Assembly: GCA_001823315.1 (NCBI GenBank)
Contig: MHUC01000024.1
Span: 1 to 5,893 of the forward strand
Reading direction: 5' to 3'
DNA from: Candidatus Wildermuthbacteria bacterium RIFCSPHIGHO2_12_FULL_40_12
GTDB taxonomy: Bacteria; Patescibacteriota; Minisyncoccia; Minisyncoccales; 2-12-FULL-40-12
DNA length: 5,893 nucleotides
Below are positions 1 through 5,798 of this stretch, one piece after another. A program made the position numbers and the translations under genes. The notes under the pieces were generated by a model. That model was not told the origin of the DNA. It did not search any database and was given only the letters and a program-made list of their open reading frames with translations. Each line of letters begins with the position of its first letter. Positions within the stretch are counted from its first letter, which is position 1.

Positions 1-50
1 AACTTTGAATTTTGAACTGCAATTTTGAATTTTTAATTTTGAACCTTGAA
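1..50. repeat. AT-rich heptanucleotide-periodic repeat
   Basis: A degenerate tandem array with unit close to TTTTGAA. The GAA triplet, or a one-base variant of it, recurs at 7, 14, 20, 27, 34, 41 and 48, so the period is 7 with a single 6-base step. The array ends directly against the stop codon of the yidD 3' remnant at 51-53. It may continue to the left, outside the window. No coding role is apparent, because the only reading through it is the weak TTG extension of the next gene. Function is unknown; it could be a recombination-prone spacer. Confidence 0.6.
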
Positions 51-101
51 CTATTTCAGGGGGTCATATCCTCCCTTGCTCCATGGATGGCAGCGGAATT
101 T
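51..101 (-). pseudogene. yidD 3'-end remnant (second copy of the YidD C terminus)
   Basis: Read on the minus strand, these bases encode a C terminus with RCHPWS-K-GGYDP followed by LK and a TAG stop. It matches the last residues of the intact YidD encoded at 898-1134 (RCHPWS-R-GGYDP, then ME). At the DNA level 60-97 and 907-944 agree at 33 of 38 positions, including 12 identical bases at 60-71/907-918 and 9 at 78-86/925-933. Beyond about base 101 only a shared Leu-Lys pair is left and the reading no longer resembles YidD, so this is a fragment and not a second gene. Most differences are synonymous or conservative, which suggests the fragment derives from a functional yidD. Its promoter-distal part overlaps the presumed promoter of the plus-strand gene starting at 136. 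Confidence 0.75.
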
Positions 102-128
102 GCTTTTGAGCCTCATCCGGAGTAAAAT
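100..128 (+). promoter_or_regulatory. candidate promoter of the unknown gene at 136
   Basis: A -35-like TTGCTT at 100-105 and a -10-like TAAAAT at 123-128 are 17 bases apart. The -10 ends 7 bases before the ATG at 136, so transcription would begin at or beside the start codon. The site straddles the edge of the yidD remnant. A GGAG at 119-122 is 13 bases from the ATG, rather far for a ribosome binding site, and it would not be in a leaderless transcript. The -35 match is weak (3 of 6). Confidence 0.4.
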
Positions 129-135
129 CGCGCCA

Positions 136-861
136 ATGAGCTGGTTTGAATACTTTAGGGACAGAACTAGGAATATAGATAAAGACTTTGAGGCTGAGCG
201 ACAAAGACAAATAGATGCAAATAGACAAGCGAGTTTGTCCAAACAACAAGAGGAGTTAATAAGAAAAACTAGGGCAGAGGCTTTATTTCATGGGACTTTT
301 TCTCAAAATCTTCAAGGTCAAATAACTACCCTATTTGAACGAATTAATAGGGAATATTTGGGGCGAGAGGCACATACACAAGAGGGATCATTGGGATATT
401 CGCCTCATAAGGTGACTTATACTGCGACTTCGGGACCTGGAGACAGGGGAGGAGGGAGTCTGAAACATGAAAGCTTTACGAGTATTTCTAGGAGATTTCG
501 TTTAGATAGCAGGAACCCTAACTTTACATTTGATTGTATTCTTGTAGCACAGTCTGATACCGAAGAAGGAGACGTAACAGCTTGTAAACTTCTCGTAAGT
601 CGTTACTATCCTTCTCTACGAAGGTATGGTATGGTTGGGGAAAGAGGAGGACGTAAAGTATCCGTGATGTCTATCGGAGGCCAAATTTTCAGAGTAACAA
701 GAGACGAACCAACGGAAATAAAAGAACCTACTCATGCATCATTTATGGAACAATCATATGGTACAGTAAATGTTTCTGACCTTTACGATACAGTTGAAAG
801 ATATGGGTGTGGAAATGTTTATAATATGGTCCACTTTTTAAAATCTACTGGTCTGAAATAG
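136..861 (+). CDS. hypothetical protein with charged coiled-coil-like N terminus
   Basis: This gene encodes a 241-residue protein that I do not recognise. Residues 1-50 are strongly charged and rich in Glu, Arg, Lys and Gln (for example DFEAERQRQIDANRQ), consistent with a helix or coiled coil. The remainder is mixed alpha/beta in character, with a Gly-rich turn (GPGDRGGG) near residue 105 and a basic, aromatic stretch (RYYPSLRRYG) near 155-165. No signal peptide or membrane segment is visible, so it is probably cytosolic. An open frame extends upstream to a TTG at 46, but those codons lie in the heptad repeat and antisense to the yidD remnant. The ATG at 136 also sits 7 bases after a -10-like box, so I chose it. 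The gene is convergent with yidD and lies between two copies of the yidD 3' end, so it is probably an acquired accessory gene. It ends in TAG. Confidence 0.75.
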   Translation: MSWFEYFRDRTRNIDKDFEAERQRQIDANRQASLSKQQEELIRKTRAEALFHGTFSQNLQGQITTLFERINREYLGREAHTQEGSLGYSPHKVTYTATSGPGDRGGGSLKHESFTSISRRFRLDSRNPNFTFDCILVAQSDTEEGDVTACKLLVSRYYPSLRRYGMVGERGGRKVSVMSIGGQIFRVTRDEPTEIKEPTHASFMEQSYGTVNVSDLYDTVERYGCGNVYNMVHFLKSTGLK

Positions 862-863
862 AC

Positions 864-897
864 TGTTAGTCTAAACAGAGAGAGGAACAGACTAATA
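864..897. repeat. inverted repeat between convergent genes
   Basis: The arms are 864-872 and 889-897. TTAGTCT and AGACTAA pair perfectly over 7 bp, extended by a G-U and a T-A pair, around a 16-base loop. It fills the gap between the stop of the unknown gene and the stop of yidD. No run of T follows on either strand, so it is not a classical intrinsic terminator. It might still slow or separate the two convergent transcripts. Confidence 0.5.
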
Positions 898-1134
898 TTA
901 TTCCATGGGGTCATATCCGCCCCGGCTCCATGGGTGGCACCGGATTATTCTTTTTAGACCCAAAAGCGAACCTCTAACAACCCCATACTTATCTATTGCC
1001 TGATAAGTATATTCAGCGCACGTAGGATTAAAACGGCAAATCGAATCCGTTAAAAACAACGTTCGAAACAATTGGAGATGAAAGAATTCTGTCTTCTTAT
1101 AAAATCTAATCAAACCCAAAATTACCTTCTTCAT
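898..1134 (-). CDS. yidD: membrane protein insertion efficiency factor YidD
   Basis: A 78-residue protein, normal length for YidD. This small inner-membrane-associated protein is linked in other bacteria to YidC/Sec-dependent insertion of membrane proteins; its exact mechanism is unsettled. The family hallmarks are clear: CRFNPTC at 33-39, the Tyr-x-x-x-Ala-Ile segment after it, the Gly-x-x-x-Gly spacing around 51-55, and the C-terminal RCHPW at 65-69 followed by GGYDP at 72-76. Residues 1-14 are basic and hydrophobic and could form the usual amphipathic helix that contacts the membrane. The ATG at 1134 gives a typical YidD N terminus. In many bacteria yidD lies in the rpmH-rnpA-yidD-yidC cluster, but here it is alone between two opposite-strand accessory genes. 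A second copy of its 3' end lies at 51-101. It ends in TAA. Confidence 0.93.
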   Translation of the reverse strand: MKKVILGLIRFYKKTEFFHLQLFRTLFLTDSICRFNPTCAEYTYQAIDKYGVVRGSLLGLKRIIRCHPWSRGGYDPME

Positions 1135-1139
1135 AATTT

Positions 1140-1167
1140 TTGATTAAAATCTTTGATATGTTATTAT
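1140..1167 (+). promoter_or_regulatory. extended -10 promoter of the ART-like gene
   Basis: TTGATT at 1140-1145, a 16-base spacer, then TATTAT at 1162-1167 preceded by TGT at 1159-1161, which makes an extended -10 (TGn-TATTAT). The -10 ends 6 bases before the ATG at 1174, so the predicted RNA start falls at or next to that ATG. No Shine-Dalgarno sequence is seen. This 39-base gap must also carry the divergent yidD promoter, for which only a weak TTTAAT at 1143-1148 on the minus strand is visible. Confidence 0.55.
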
Positions 1168-1173
1168 ACACGC

Positions 1174-1722
1174 ATGACTGAAGCAAAAGAAGAAGAACCT
1201 ACTTCAAAAGGAACCACAACTTATAAAGTAGGTAAGGGAACAATTGTTTATCATAGAGCTTTTAATCAAAGTGGGAAGTTAGCTCCAAGTACGATAGGAG
1301 AATTCGGTTTCGGGTTGTATTGTTCGGACAAACCTGAGGTGCTGGAGAGATATATCCCTAAACAAATGAATAACTCGCTTTACGAACTTCAAGCTACTGT
1401 TGAAACTCATCACTTTAGAATGGACCTTGAGCCAACAGAATCAGAACTTGATATATTAATAAAGGCTATGACAAAGGAAGGAATAAAAATCGAGAGAGAG
1501 GATCTTAAAAAGCGCAAAGGATTAGAGATAATCACACTTGCGGTAGATAACAAACCTCAAAAAGGAAACGAACTGGAAAATCAGACTACCGTGAGAGGTG
1601 CCGTTGTGCGGGATGTTTTAACAGCAGCAGGATATGATGGCGTGGCGGAATTTGATGCGAGAAGAGGCGGCATGATTCTGACATTTTTTGAACCTCAAAA
1701 AACTCTCGCTTTGTCTTCTTAA
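1174..1722 (+). CDS. putative ADP-ribosyltransferase-like (ART-PolyVal type) protein
   Basis: A 182-residue soluble protein. Its pattern recalls small ADP-ribosyltransferase-fold domains of the ART-PolyVal/toxin kind, which move ADP-ribose from NAD to a target. Seen in the sequence: a first strand ending in YHRA (residues 26-29), where relatives have Tyr-His-Gly-Thr; GFGLYCSDKPEVLERY (45-60), like the usual Gly-x-Gly-Tyr-Phe-Thr block and the following helix; a strand LYELQATVE (69-77); GYDGV at 153-157; and FFEPQKTLAL at 171-180, like the closing Phe-x-Pro-x-Gln-x-Lys strand. H27, Y49 and E173 are the natural candidates for the catalytic triad. The first 20 residues are charged and low in complexity. 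A TTG at 1153 could extend the frame by 7 codons, but those codons are inside the promoter. No antitoxin or secretion signal is adjacent, so toxin, defence or phage-derived roles cannot be told apart. The fold assignment is from pattern reading only. Confidence 0.6.
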   Translation: MTEAKEEEPTSKGTTTYKVGKGTIVYHRAFNQSGKLAPSTIGEFGFGLYCSDKPEVLERYIPKQMNNSLYELQATVETHHFRMDLEPTESELDILIKAMTKEGIKIEREDLKKRKGLEIITLAVDNKPQKGNELENQTTVRGAVVRDVLTAAGYDGVAEFDARRGGMILTFFEPQKTLALSS

Positions 1723-1764
1723 ATAATAGTTCTAAGCTCTTTTGCGTTGCGGAAGACGGACTAC

Positions 1765-2043
1765 TTACCCGGTGGGTCTTTTTTCAAAGGATTCGAATTG
1801 TTCCTGGGGTTCTTGCCATTCTATAGCGATGTTTTTAACATCGGAAAAAAATGGGCCTTTCTCGCAAATCGAGATTAATTTTTTGAGACTATTCTCCTGC
1901 CCTTGGGCTAAGACCTCTACTCTATTATCAGAAAGGTTGCGAACCCAACCGGTAAGCCCGAGCTTTCTTGCTTGCCTTTTAACAAACTCACGATACCCTA
2001 CCCCTTGCACAAACCCCGAAATCAAAAGATAAACCTGTTTCAC
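1765..2043 (-). CDS. acyP: acylphosphatase
   Basis: A 92-residue cytosolic enzyme that hydrolyses carboxyl-phosphate bonds such as that of acetyl phosphate. The length is normal for the family, and both signature regions are present. GFVQGVGYR at 10-18 supplies the phosphate-binding loop and catalytic Arg18, and GWVRN at 32-36 supplies catalytic Asn36. The start is GTG at 2043, 6 bases after the trpS stop, with no visible Shine-Dalgarno sequence; this spacing suggests translation by coupling with trpS. It is the last gene of the minus-strand block. Its 3' end faces the ART-like gene with a 42-base gap. Its link to the upstream genes is probably only shared transcription. Confidence 0.93.
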   Translation of the reverse strand: MKQVYLLISGFVQGVGYREFVKRQARKLGLTGWVRNLSDNRVEVLAQGQENSLKKLISICEKGPFFSDVKNIAIEWQEPQEQFESFEKRPTG

Positions 2044-2049
2044 AGAAGA

Positions 2050-3024
2050 TTAGACGAGGCCCATTTTTTCTCGGACCTCTTTAACGGTTTCGCGGGCGAC
2101 TTTGCGGGCTTTTTCTGCGCCTTCACGAATTACTCGGTCAACGTATTCCGTATCTTTTTCAAGTTCCGCTCTTCTCTTCTGAATAGGCTCAAGCTCCTTA
2201 AAAATCGCCTCCGAAAGTTGTTCTTTAATCTCAGAATAACGAACTCCACTTGTTCGATATTGTTCCTCAAACGAACTTCTCTTTTCCTTTCCTTCGAACA
2301 ATTCTACAAATTCCATCAAAGTTTTTACTCCCCCTACAATTTCCGAACCTTTTCCGCTGTCTGTTGGGATTTTGGCGATTTTTGATTTTATTTCTTCCAA
2401 ACTGTCTGTAAGATTTACATACGAACCTTCAACAGACTTGCTCATTTTACCCTCTCCGGTTAATGAAGGCACGTACTGGCCGGGAGTTGCAAATCTTTTA
2501 GGCTCAGGAAAGTCTGTTCCATAATCTTGATTCATACGTCTTGCTATCTCCCTTGCGACTTCGATGTGCGGTTCCTGATCTAATCCGACCGGAACGAGAC
2601 CGGCTTTATAGATCAAAATATCGGCTGCCATTAACACCGGGTAATTTAGCAGTGCCATTGTTGCATGCTCAGGATGCTGTTTCACCTTCTCCTTAAATGT
2701 TGGTAAGTGCTGCATTTTGGCAATTGTAGTAATAGATGAGAAAAGATAACCAAGCTCTACGTGCTCGGGAACGTTTGCCTGCTGAAAAATGACGGATTTT
2801 TCAGGATCAAGCCCTGCCGCAAGATAATCAATAATAACTTCGCGTCTGTTTTTCCTGAGAACCTCAACCTCATAGGGAACCGTAATCGTATGTAAATCTG
2901 CAACCATATAAAACGTTTCGTAATCGGAATTTTCCTGCAATTCAAGCATACCCTTGACTGCCCCAAGGTAATTACCCAAATGAAGTCTGCCTGTCGCGCG
3001 AATTCCCGATAATACTCTTTTCAT
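2050..3024 (-). CDS. trpS: tryptophan--tRNA ligase
   Basis: Charges tRNA-Trp with tryptophan using ATP; cytosolic class I aminoacyl-tRNA synthetase, normally a homodimer. At 324 residues it has the usual bacterial TrpRS length. The N-terminal SGIRATGRLHLGNYLGA (6-22) holds the HIGH-type motif HLGN at 15-18. The position usually occupied by Gln-Pro in SGIQPTG is Arg-Ala here. The signature DQEPHIEVAREIARRMN (149-165) and a perfect KMSKS (193-197) complete the ATP-binding site. The C-terminal part is helical and highly charged, as in relatives. The ATG at 3024 begins directly at the SGI strand and lies 15 bases after the murD stop, so cotranscription is likely. An additional -10-like box in that gap is listed separately. 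No frameshift or missing motif is seen. Confidence 0.96.
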   Translation of the reverse strand: MKRVLSGIRATGRLHLGNYLGAVKGMLELQENSDYETFYMVADLHTITVPYEVEVLRKNRREVIIDYLAAGLDPEKSVIFQQANVPEHVELGYLFSSITTIAKMQHLPTFKEKVKQHPEHATMALLNYPVLMAADILIYKAGLVPVGLDQEPHIEVAREIARRMNQDYGTDFPEPKRFATPGQYVPSLTGEGKMSKSVEGSYVNLTDSLEEIKSKIAKIPTDSGKGSEIVGGVKTLMEFVELFEGKEKRSSFEEQYRTSGVRYSEIKEQLSEAIFKELEPIQKRRAELEKDTEYVDRVIREGAEKARKVARETVKEVREKMGLV

Positions 3025-3030
3025 TGGTCT

Positions 3031-3039
3031 ATTTTATCA
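3031..3039 (-). promoter_or_regulatory. possible internal extended -10 before trpS
   Basis: On the minus strand the murD stop is followed by TGA-TAAAAT, an extended -10-like element ending 6 bases before the trpS ATG. The -35 region has only a weak TTCGTA-like match. The same bases contain a second in-frame stop (TGA) after the murD TAA, which is a simpler explanation for part of the pattern. Confidence 0.3.
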
Positions 3040-4422
3040 TTAAACGAGGGAATTTACGAAGTTTTTGAACTGGTCTCCCCGGTCTTTATAGTTTTTGAAT
3101 ATACCGAATGAGGCTGCGCCGGGAGACATCAGGCAAATTTTGCCCGGATTTGTATGTTCATAAGCTGTCAAAACCGCCTCTTTCATTGAGGCTACATCCA
3201 ACTTCTTTGGCCTCAAATTTTCATTTGGCACAACATCACATAATGCCTCCCAAATCTTTTCTCCGGTTGTAGGAAATAGAATTAATATACGAACTTTCGA
3301 ATCTGAGAGATACTTTCCAAGTTCGCTATAATCAAGACCGCGGTCATATCCGCCGGCAATTAGGGTTTCGACATCTTCCCCCAGCGCCTCAATACCCTCG
3401 ATTACTGCTTCAGGTATTGTTGCAAGAGAATCATTATAAAACTTGATTCCGTGGTGTTCTCCCACAAATTCCAATCTATGTTCAAGTCCCTTAAAGCTTT
3501 TCAAAACTGAAATTATCGCCTGCATATGTGCCCCTGCTAATGTCGCAGCCAATACTGCTGCGCATACATTTTCGAGGTTGTGACGTCCGGCAAGAAGAAC
3601 GTCTGAAGCCGGCATAATTTGCTCTTCTCTCGTGCCCATTTTAAGCCAGATGAAATCATCGCGCACAAAACAGCCTTGATCAACTTCCTGCTCCCGGCTC
3701 ACTTTATAAATCCTCCCTTGTGTATGAACGTCGCTCTCGTTTGAAACAGGGTAGTCTCTATTCAGAATGGCAAAATCGTCCGGCCTTTGGAAACGCAAAA
3801 TGTTCCTTTTTGCGTTTATATACTCTTTGATATCCCTATGGTAATCCAAATGCTCGCTTGTAAGCATCAAAACCACGGCTATTTGAGGACTTTTATCAAG
3901 ATCCTGTAATTGGAAGCTTGAGAGCTCCAAAACTACCTTAGAATCGCTTTTTAACTCATCTAGAAAATCTAAAGGCGGTTTCCCTACATTCCCACCTAAA
4001 TATACGTCAAATCCTTCCTCTCTCAGCATTTCGTAGATAAGAGTTGATGTGGTACTCTTCCCTTTTGTCCCTGTCACACCAATTATTGGGCATGGACAAA
4101 AGTCAAAAAAGATTTTGGTTGGCGAGGTAAATTCGACACCCTGCTTTTTTATCTTCTCAGCAACAATCGACAAAGGACTTATACCCGGTGAGCGCAGAAT
4201 CAGATCAAATTTTGAAAAGTCCTCTGGATACGAATCAAATTGAAATTCTACGCCGCGCTGTTTGAGGCCAGAAATCTTTTCAGGTTCGAATTTATCTTCA
4301 CTTCTTACGTCAACGACAAATACCTCTGCTCCATTTTCAAGCAAAAAATTTGCAGCACTCTCCCCTTCTACGCCAAATCCCAAAACCACTATTTTTTTAC
4401 CCTTAAAATCTTCCTTTTTCAT
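3040..4422 (-). CDS. murD: UDP-N-acetylmuramoyl-L-alanine--glutamate ligase, probably MurD2 type (L-Glu adding)
   Basis: A cytoplasmic, ATP-dependent Mur ligase of 460 residues that adds glutamate to UDP-MurNAc-L-Ala. The three domains are visible in order. The N-terminal Rossmann domain has VLGFGVEGES (13-22). The central ATPase domain has the P-loop GTKGKST (118-124), ELSSFQL (166-172), His191 in SEHLDYH, and Lys205, matching the carbamylated lysine. The C-terminal domain has GLEHRLEFV (312-320), NDSLAT (330-335), GGYDRG (357-362) and SPGAASFGIFKNY (433-445). Two residues stand out. Standard MurD has NDSKAT and a Lys in the Gly-Gly-x-x-Lys loop (K319 and K348 in E. coli). Here they are Leu333 and Arg361. 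Both lie around the D-glutamate site, and the next gene upstream is murL. I therefore infer the MurD2 form, which ligates L-Glu for later epimerisation; ordinary MurD remains possible. The ATG overlaps the murL stop as ATGA, which implies translational coupling. Confidence 0.93.
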   Translation of the reverse strand: MKKEDFKGKKIVVLGFGVEGESAANFLLENGAEVFVVDVRSEDKFEPEKISGLKQRGVEFQFDSYPEDFSKFDLILRSPGISPLSIVAEKIKKQGVEFTSPTKIFFDFCPCPIIGVTGTKGKSTTSTLIYEMLREEGFDVYLGGNVGKPPLDFLDELKSDSKVVLELSSFQLQDLDKSPQIAVVLMLTSEHLDYHRDIKEYINAKRNILRFQRPDDFAILNRDYPVSNESDVHTQGRIYKVSREQEVDQGCFVRDDFIWLKMGTREEQIMPASDVLLAGRHNLENVCAAVLAATLAGAHMQAIISVLKSFKGLEHRLEFVGEHHGIKFYNDSLATIPEAVIEGIEALGEDVETLIAGGYDRGLDYSELGKYLSDSKVRILILFPTTGEKIWEALCDVVPNENLRPKKLDVASMKEAVLTAYEHTNPGKICLMSPGAASFGIFKNYKDRGDQFKNFVNSLV

Positions 4423-5738
4423 TCGAGAATAACATTCCTAAATTCTTCTGGAATATTGTCAAGTTTTCCTAATTTTAGTAAATCAGATACGCTATTCTCA
4501 ATTGTTTGAAAGCTAGGTTTAAACTTATCATAGAATATTTTCATTACCGGGGTTTCATTATACTTACCTTTCTTATATGCGAGAAGAAACGCAAGTCTTA
4601 CCTCCTCGGGTGTTCCTACGCAATCGAATGGTTTTGTATCTCTCATTCCGAGAAGTTCTTCATATGTGGAAATTAACGCGCTAGATTCATATAGATTCCT
4701 GCCAAATATTCCAATCAACTTCTCACGTGGTATAAACGCTGAAAGCAGAGAGAATACGAATGCGCATTTGGCGCACTCGCCGCACCAAAGACCTTCCTGT
4801 TTTTCAGTAATCTTAAAATTATTATTACAGCTTGAGAAAACAGAAAAATATTTGGGGTAATGGGAAAAAACCTCGACAATTTTAATTTCATTCATCGATC
4901 GAAGCAAGGAGAAAGGAATAATATCAGGAGTAATCCAACTTGAAACATAGTCTTGGAGCATTTTTTCAAATTCATAAGACTTACTCCACTGGTGATTAAC
5001 TTGCTTTCCAAGATATTCGACATTTCCGTAATTTGCACTTTTCTCATTTGAAAAAACAACATATTTAAAATCGTAAAGCGCGCCAAGTAGAATTCCGACA
5101 AAATGATAAATTGCCGATATTGGAATGTGGCCGTTATAGGTATCCTCTCGTTTGTTTAATTCAAACAATAATGGATCAACGATCCTTTTAACTGAAATTT
5201 TTGGAACTCCCAGCAGACTTACGATTTTCTCTTGAATTTCGTGTTCTCCAAGTGTGAACGCTGAAAACTCTTCGTTGTTTTTTTTAAGTAGTTCTGCTGA
5301 TACTATGGAGTCTTTTCCTCCACCCACCCCAAGAAGAGAACGATCCTTTCTTTTAAGCTCAATTGGTTCGACGCTTTCCGTATTTGATGAGAACAGATTA
5401 AATTCTCTAAAATCAATTTTATTCCTATAGAAAAATTCCCCAAGCCCATTAATATAAAGGCTGTTCCAAAACTCAGCCTGTTTCTTTGTTAACGGGATGC
5501 CAAGTTTAATATTTTGCGGACAGTAAAGCTTCCAATAAGATACACCAAGAACTAAAAGCAAACAATTTAAAATCCTGTTCAAAAGTTCTCCAGGAACCCG
5601 CTCAAGATCCATATTGGGTAAAATAAGTTTCTCCTTAAATTCAAAAGTCTCTTCAGGAATCGTTACTTTGTATTTGAAAACCAGCTCCGCCCGGTTGAGA
5701 TTATTTTCGTATCCGACAAATTCAAACATCCGATCCAT
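4419..5738 (-). CDS. murL: UDP-N-acetyl-alpha-D-muramoyl-L-alanyl-L-glutamate epimerase MurL
   Basis: A 439-residue protein of the MurL family. The characterised Xanthomonas enzyme uses ATP to invert the terminal L-Glu of UDP-MurNAc-L-Ala-L-Glu to D-Glu, acting after MurD2. Visible hallmarks are the PP-loop GVGGGKDS at 137-144, the conserved NEKSANYGNV (231-240) with a following HQWSKSYEFE (249-258), Cys304, and the cluster WCGECAKC (318-325), which could bind a metal or a nucleotide intermediate. The N-terminal third is family-specific and of unknown fold. The open frame continues upstream for 45 codons, but those codons are antisense to the tRNA. The ATG at 5738 sits 7 bases after a perfect TATAAT and begins the family-like MDRMFEF sequence; an ATG at 5729 is a minor alternative. 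It is first in the block and overlaps the ligase gene by 4 bases, a strong sign of joint function. It ends in TGA. Confidence 0.88.
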   Translation of the reverse strand: MDRMFEFVGYENNLNRAELVFKYKVTIPEETFEFKEKLILPNMDLERVPGELLNRILNCLLLVLGVSYWKLYCPQNIKLGIPLTKKQAEFWNSLYINGLGEFFYRNKIDFREFNLFSSNTESVEPIELKRKDRSLLGVGGGKDSIVSAELLKKNNEEFSAFTLGEHEIQEKIVSLLGVPKISVKRIVDPLLFELNKREDTYNGHIPISAIYHFVGILLGALYDFKYVVFSNEKSANYGNVEYLGKQVNHQWSKSYEFEKMLQDYVSSWITPDIIPFSLLRSMNEIKIVEVFSHYPKYFSVFSSCNNNFKITEKQEGLWCGECAKCAFVFSLLSAFIPREKLIGIFGRNLYESSALISTYEELLGMRDTKPFDCVGTPEEVRLAFLLAYKKGKYNETPVMKIFYDKFKPSFQTIENSVSDLLKLGKLDNIPEEFRNVILE

Positions 5739-5745
5739 GTGTAAT

Positions 5746-5751
5746 ATTATA
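5746..5751 (-). promoter_or_regulatory. -10 box of the murL-murD-trpS-acyP block
   Basis: A perfect TATAAT on the minus strand ends 7 bases before the murL ATG, so the transcript would start at the start codon. No clear -35 hexamer is visible at 16-18 bases, and no TGn extension is present. An AAGGA-like sequence further upstream would lie outside a leaderless message. The gap also holds the tRNA promoter on the other strand, so the two initiation regions are interleaved. Confidence 0.5.
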
Positions 5752-5760
5752 TACTTTTCC

Positions 5761-5789
5761 TTCAAAATGGGCACGGTTTGTGTTAGAAT
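5761..5789 (+). promoter_or_regulatory. promoter of the tRNA gene
   Basis: TTCAAA at 5761-5766, a 17-base spacer, and TAGAAT at 5784-5789 preceded by TGT (extended -10). The -10 ends 9 bases before the first base of the mature tRNA, which would leave a very short 5' leader for RNase P. Confidence 0.5.
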
Positions 5790-5798
5790 TAAGCTCTG

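Noticed and set aside
46..135. TTG-initiated upstream extension of the unknown gene
   Set aside because: It reads through the heptad repeat and antisense to the yidD remnant, and the promoter-like boxes lie inside it.
51..242. Minus-strand ORF of 63 residues ending in the YidD-like C terminus
   Set aside because: Only about the last 15-20 residues resemble YidD. The rest is antisense to the unknown gene and has no YidD features, so it is a remnant, not a gene.
1767..1784. ACCC-GGT-GGGT hairpin followed by a T-tract, as terminator of the ART-like gene
   Set aside because: The stem is only 4 bp, the loop is 3 bases, and it lies within the acylphosphatase coding end (Pro-Thr-Gly codons and Lys-Arg codons explain the bases). 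Possible but too weak to list.
1742..2385. Overlapping plus-strand ORFs opposite acylphosphatase and trpS
   Set aside because: They are antisense shadows of two genes with clear family motifs and show no domain pattern of their own.
3040..5738. Use of UGA as a sense codon
   Set aside because: TGA ends murL at a biologically sensible place (ATGA overlap with the next gene), and no conserved protein here needs read-through of TGA.
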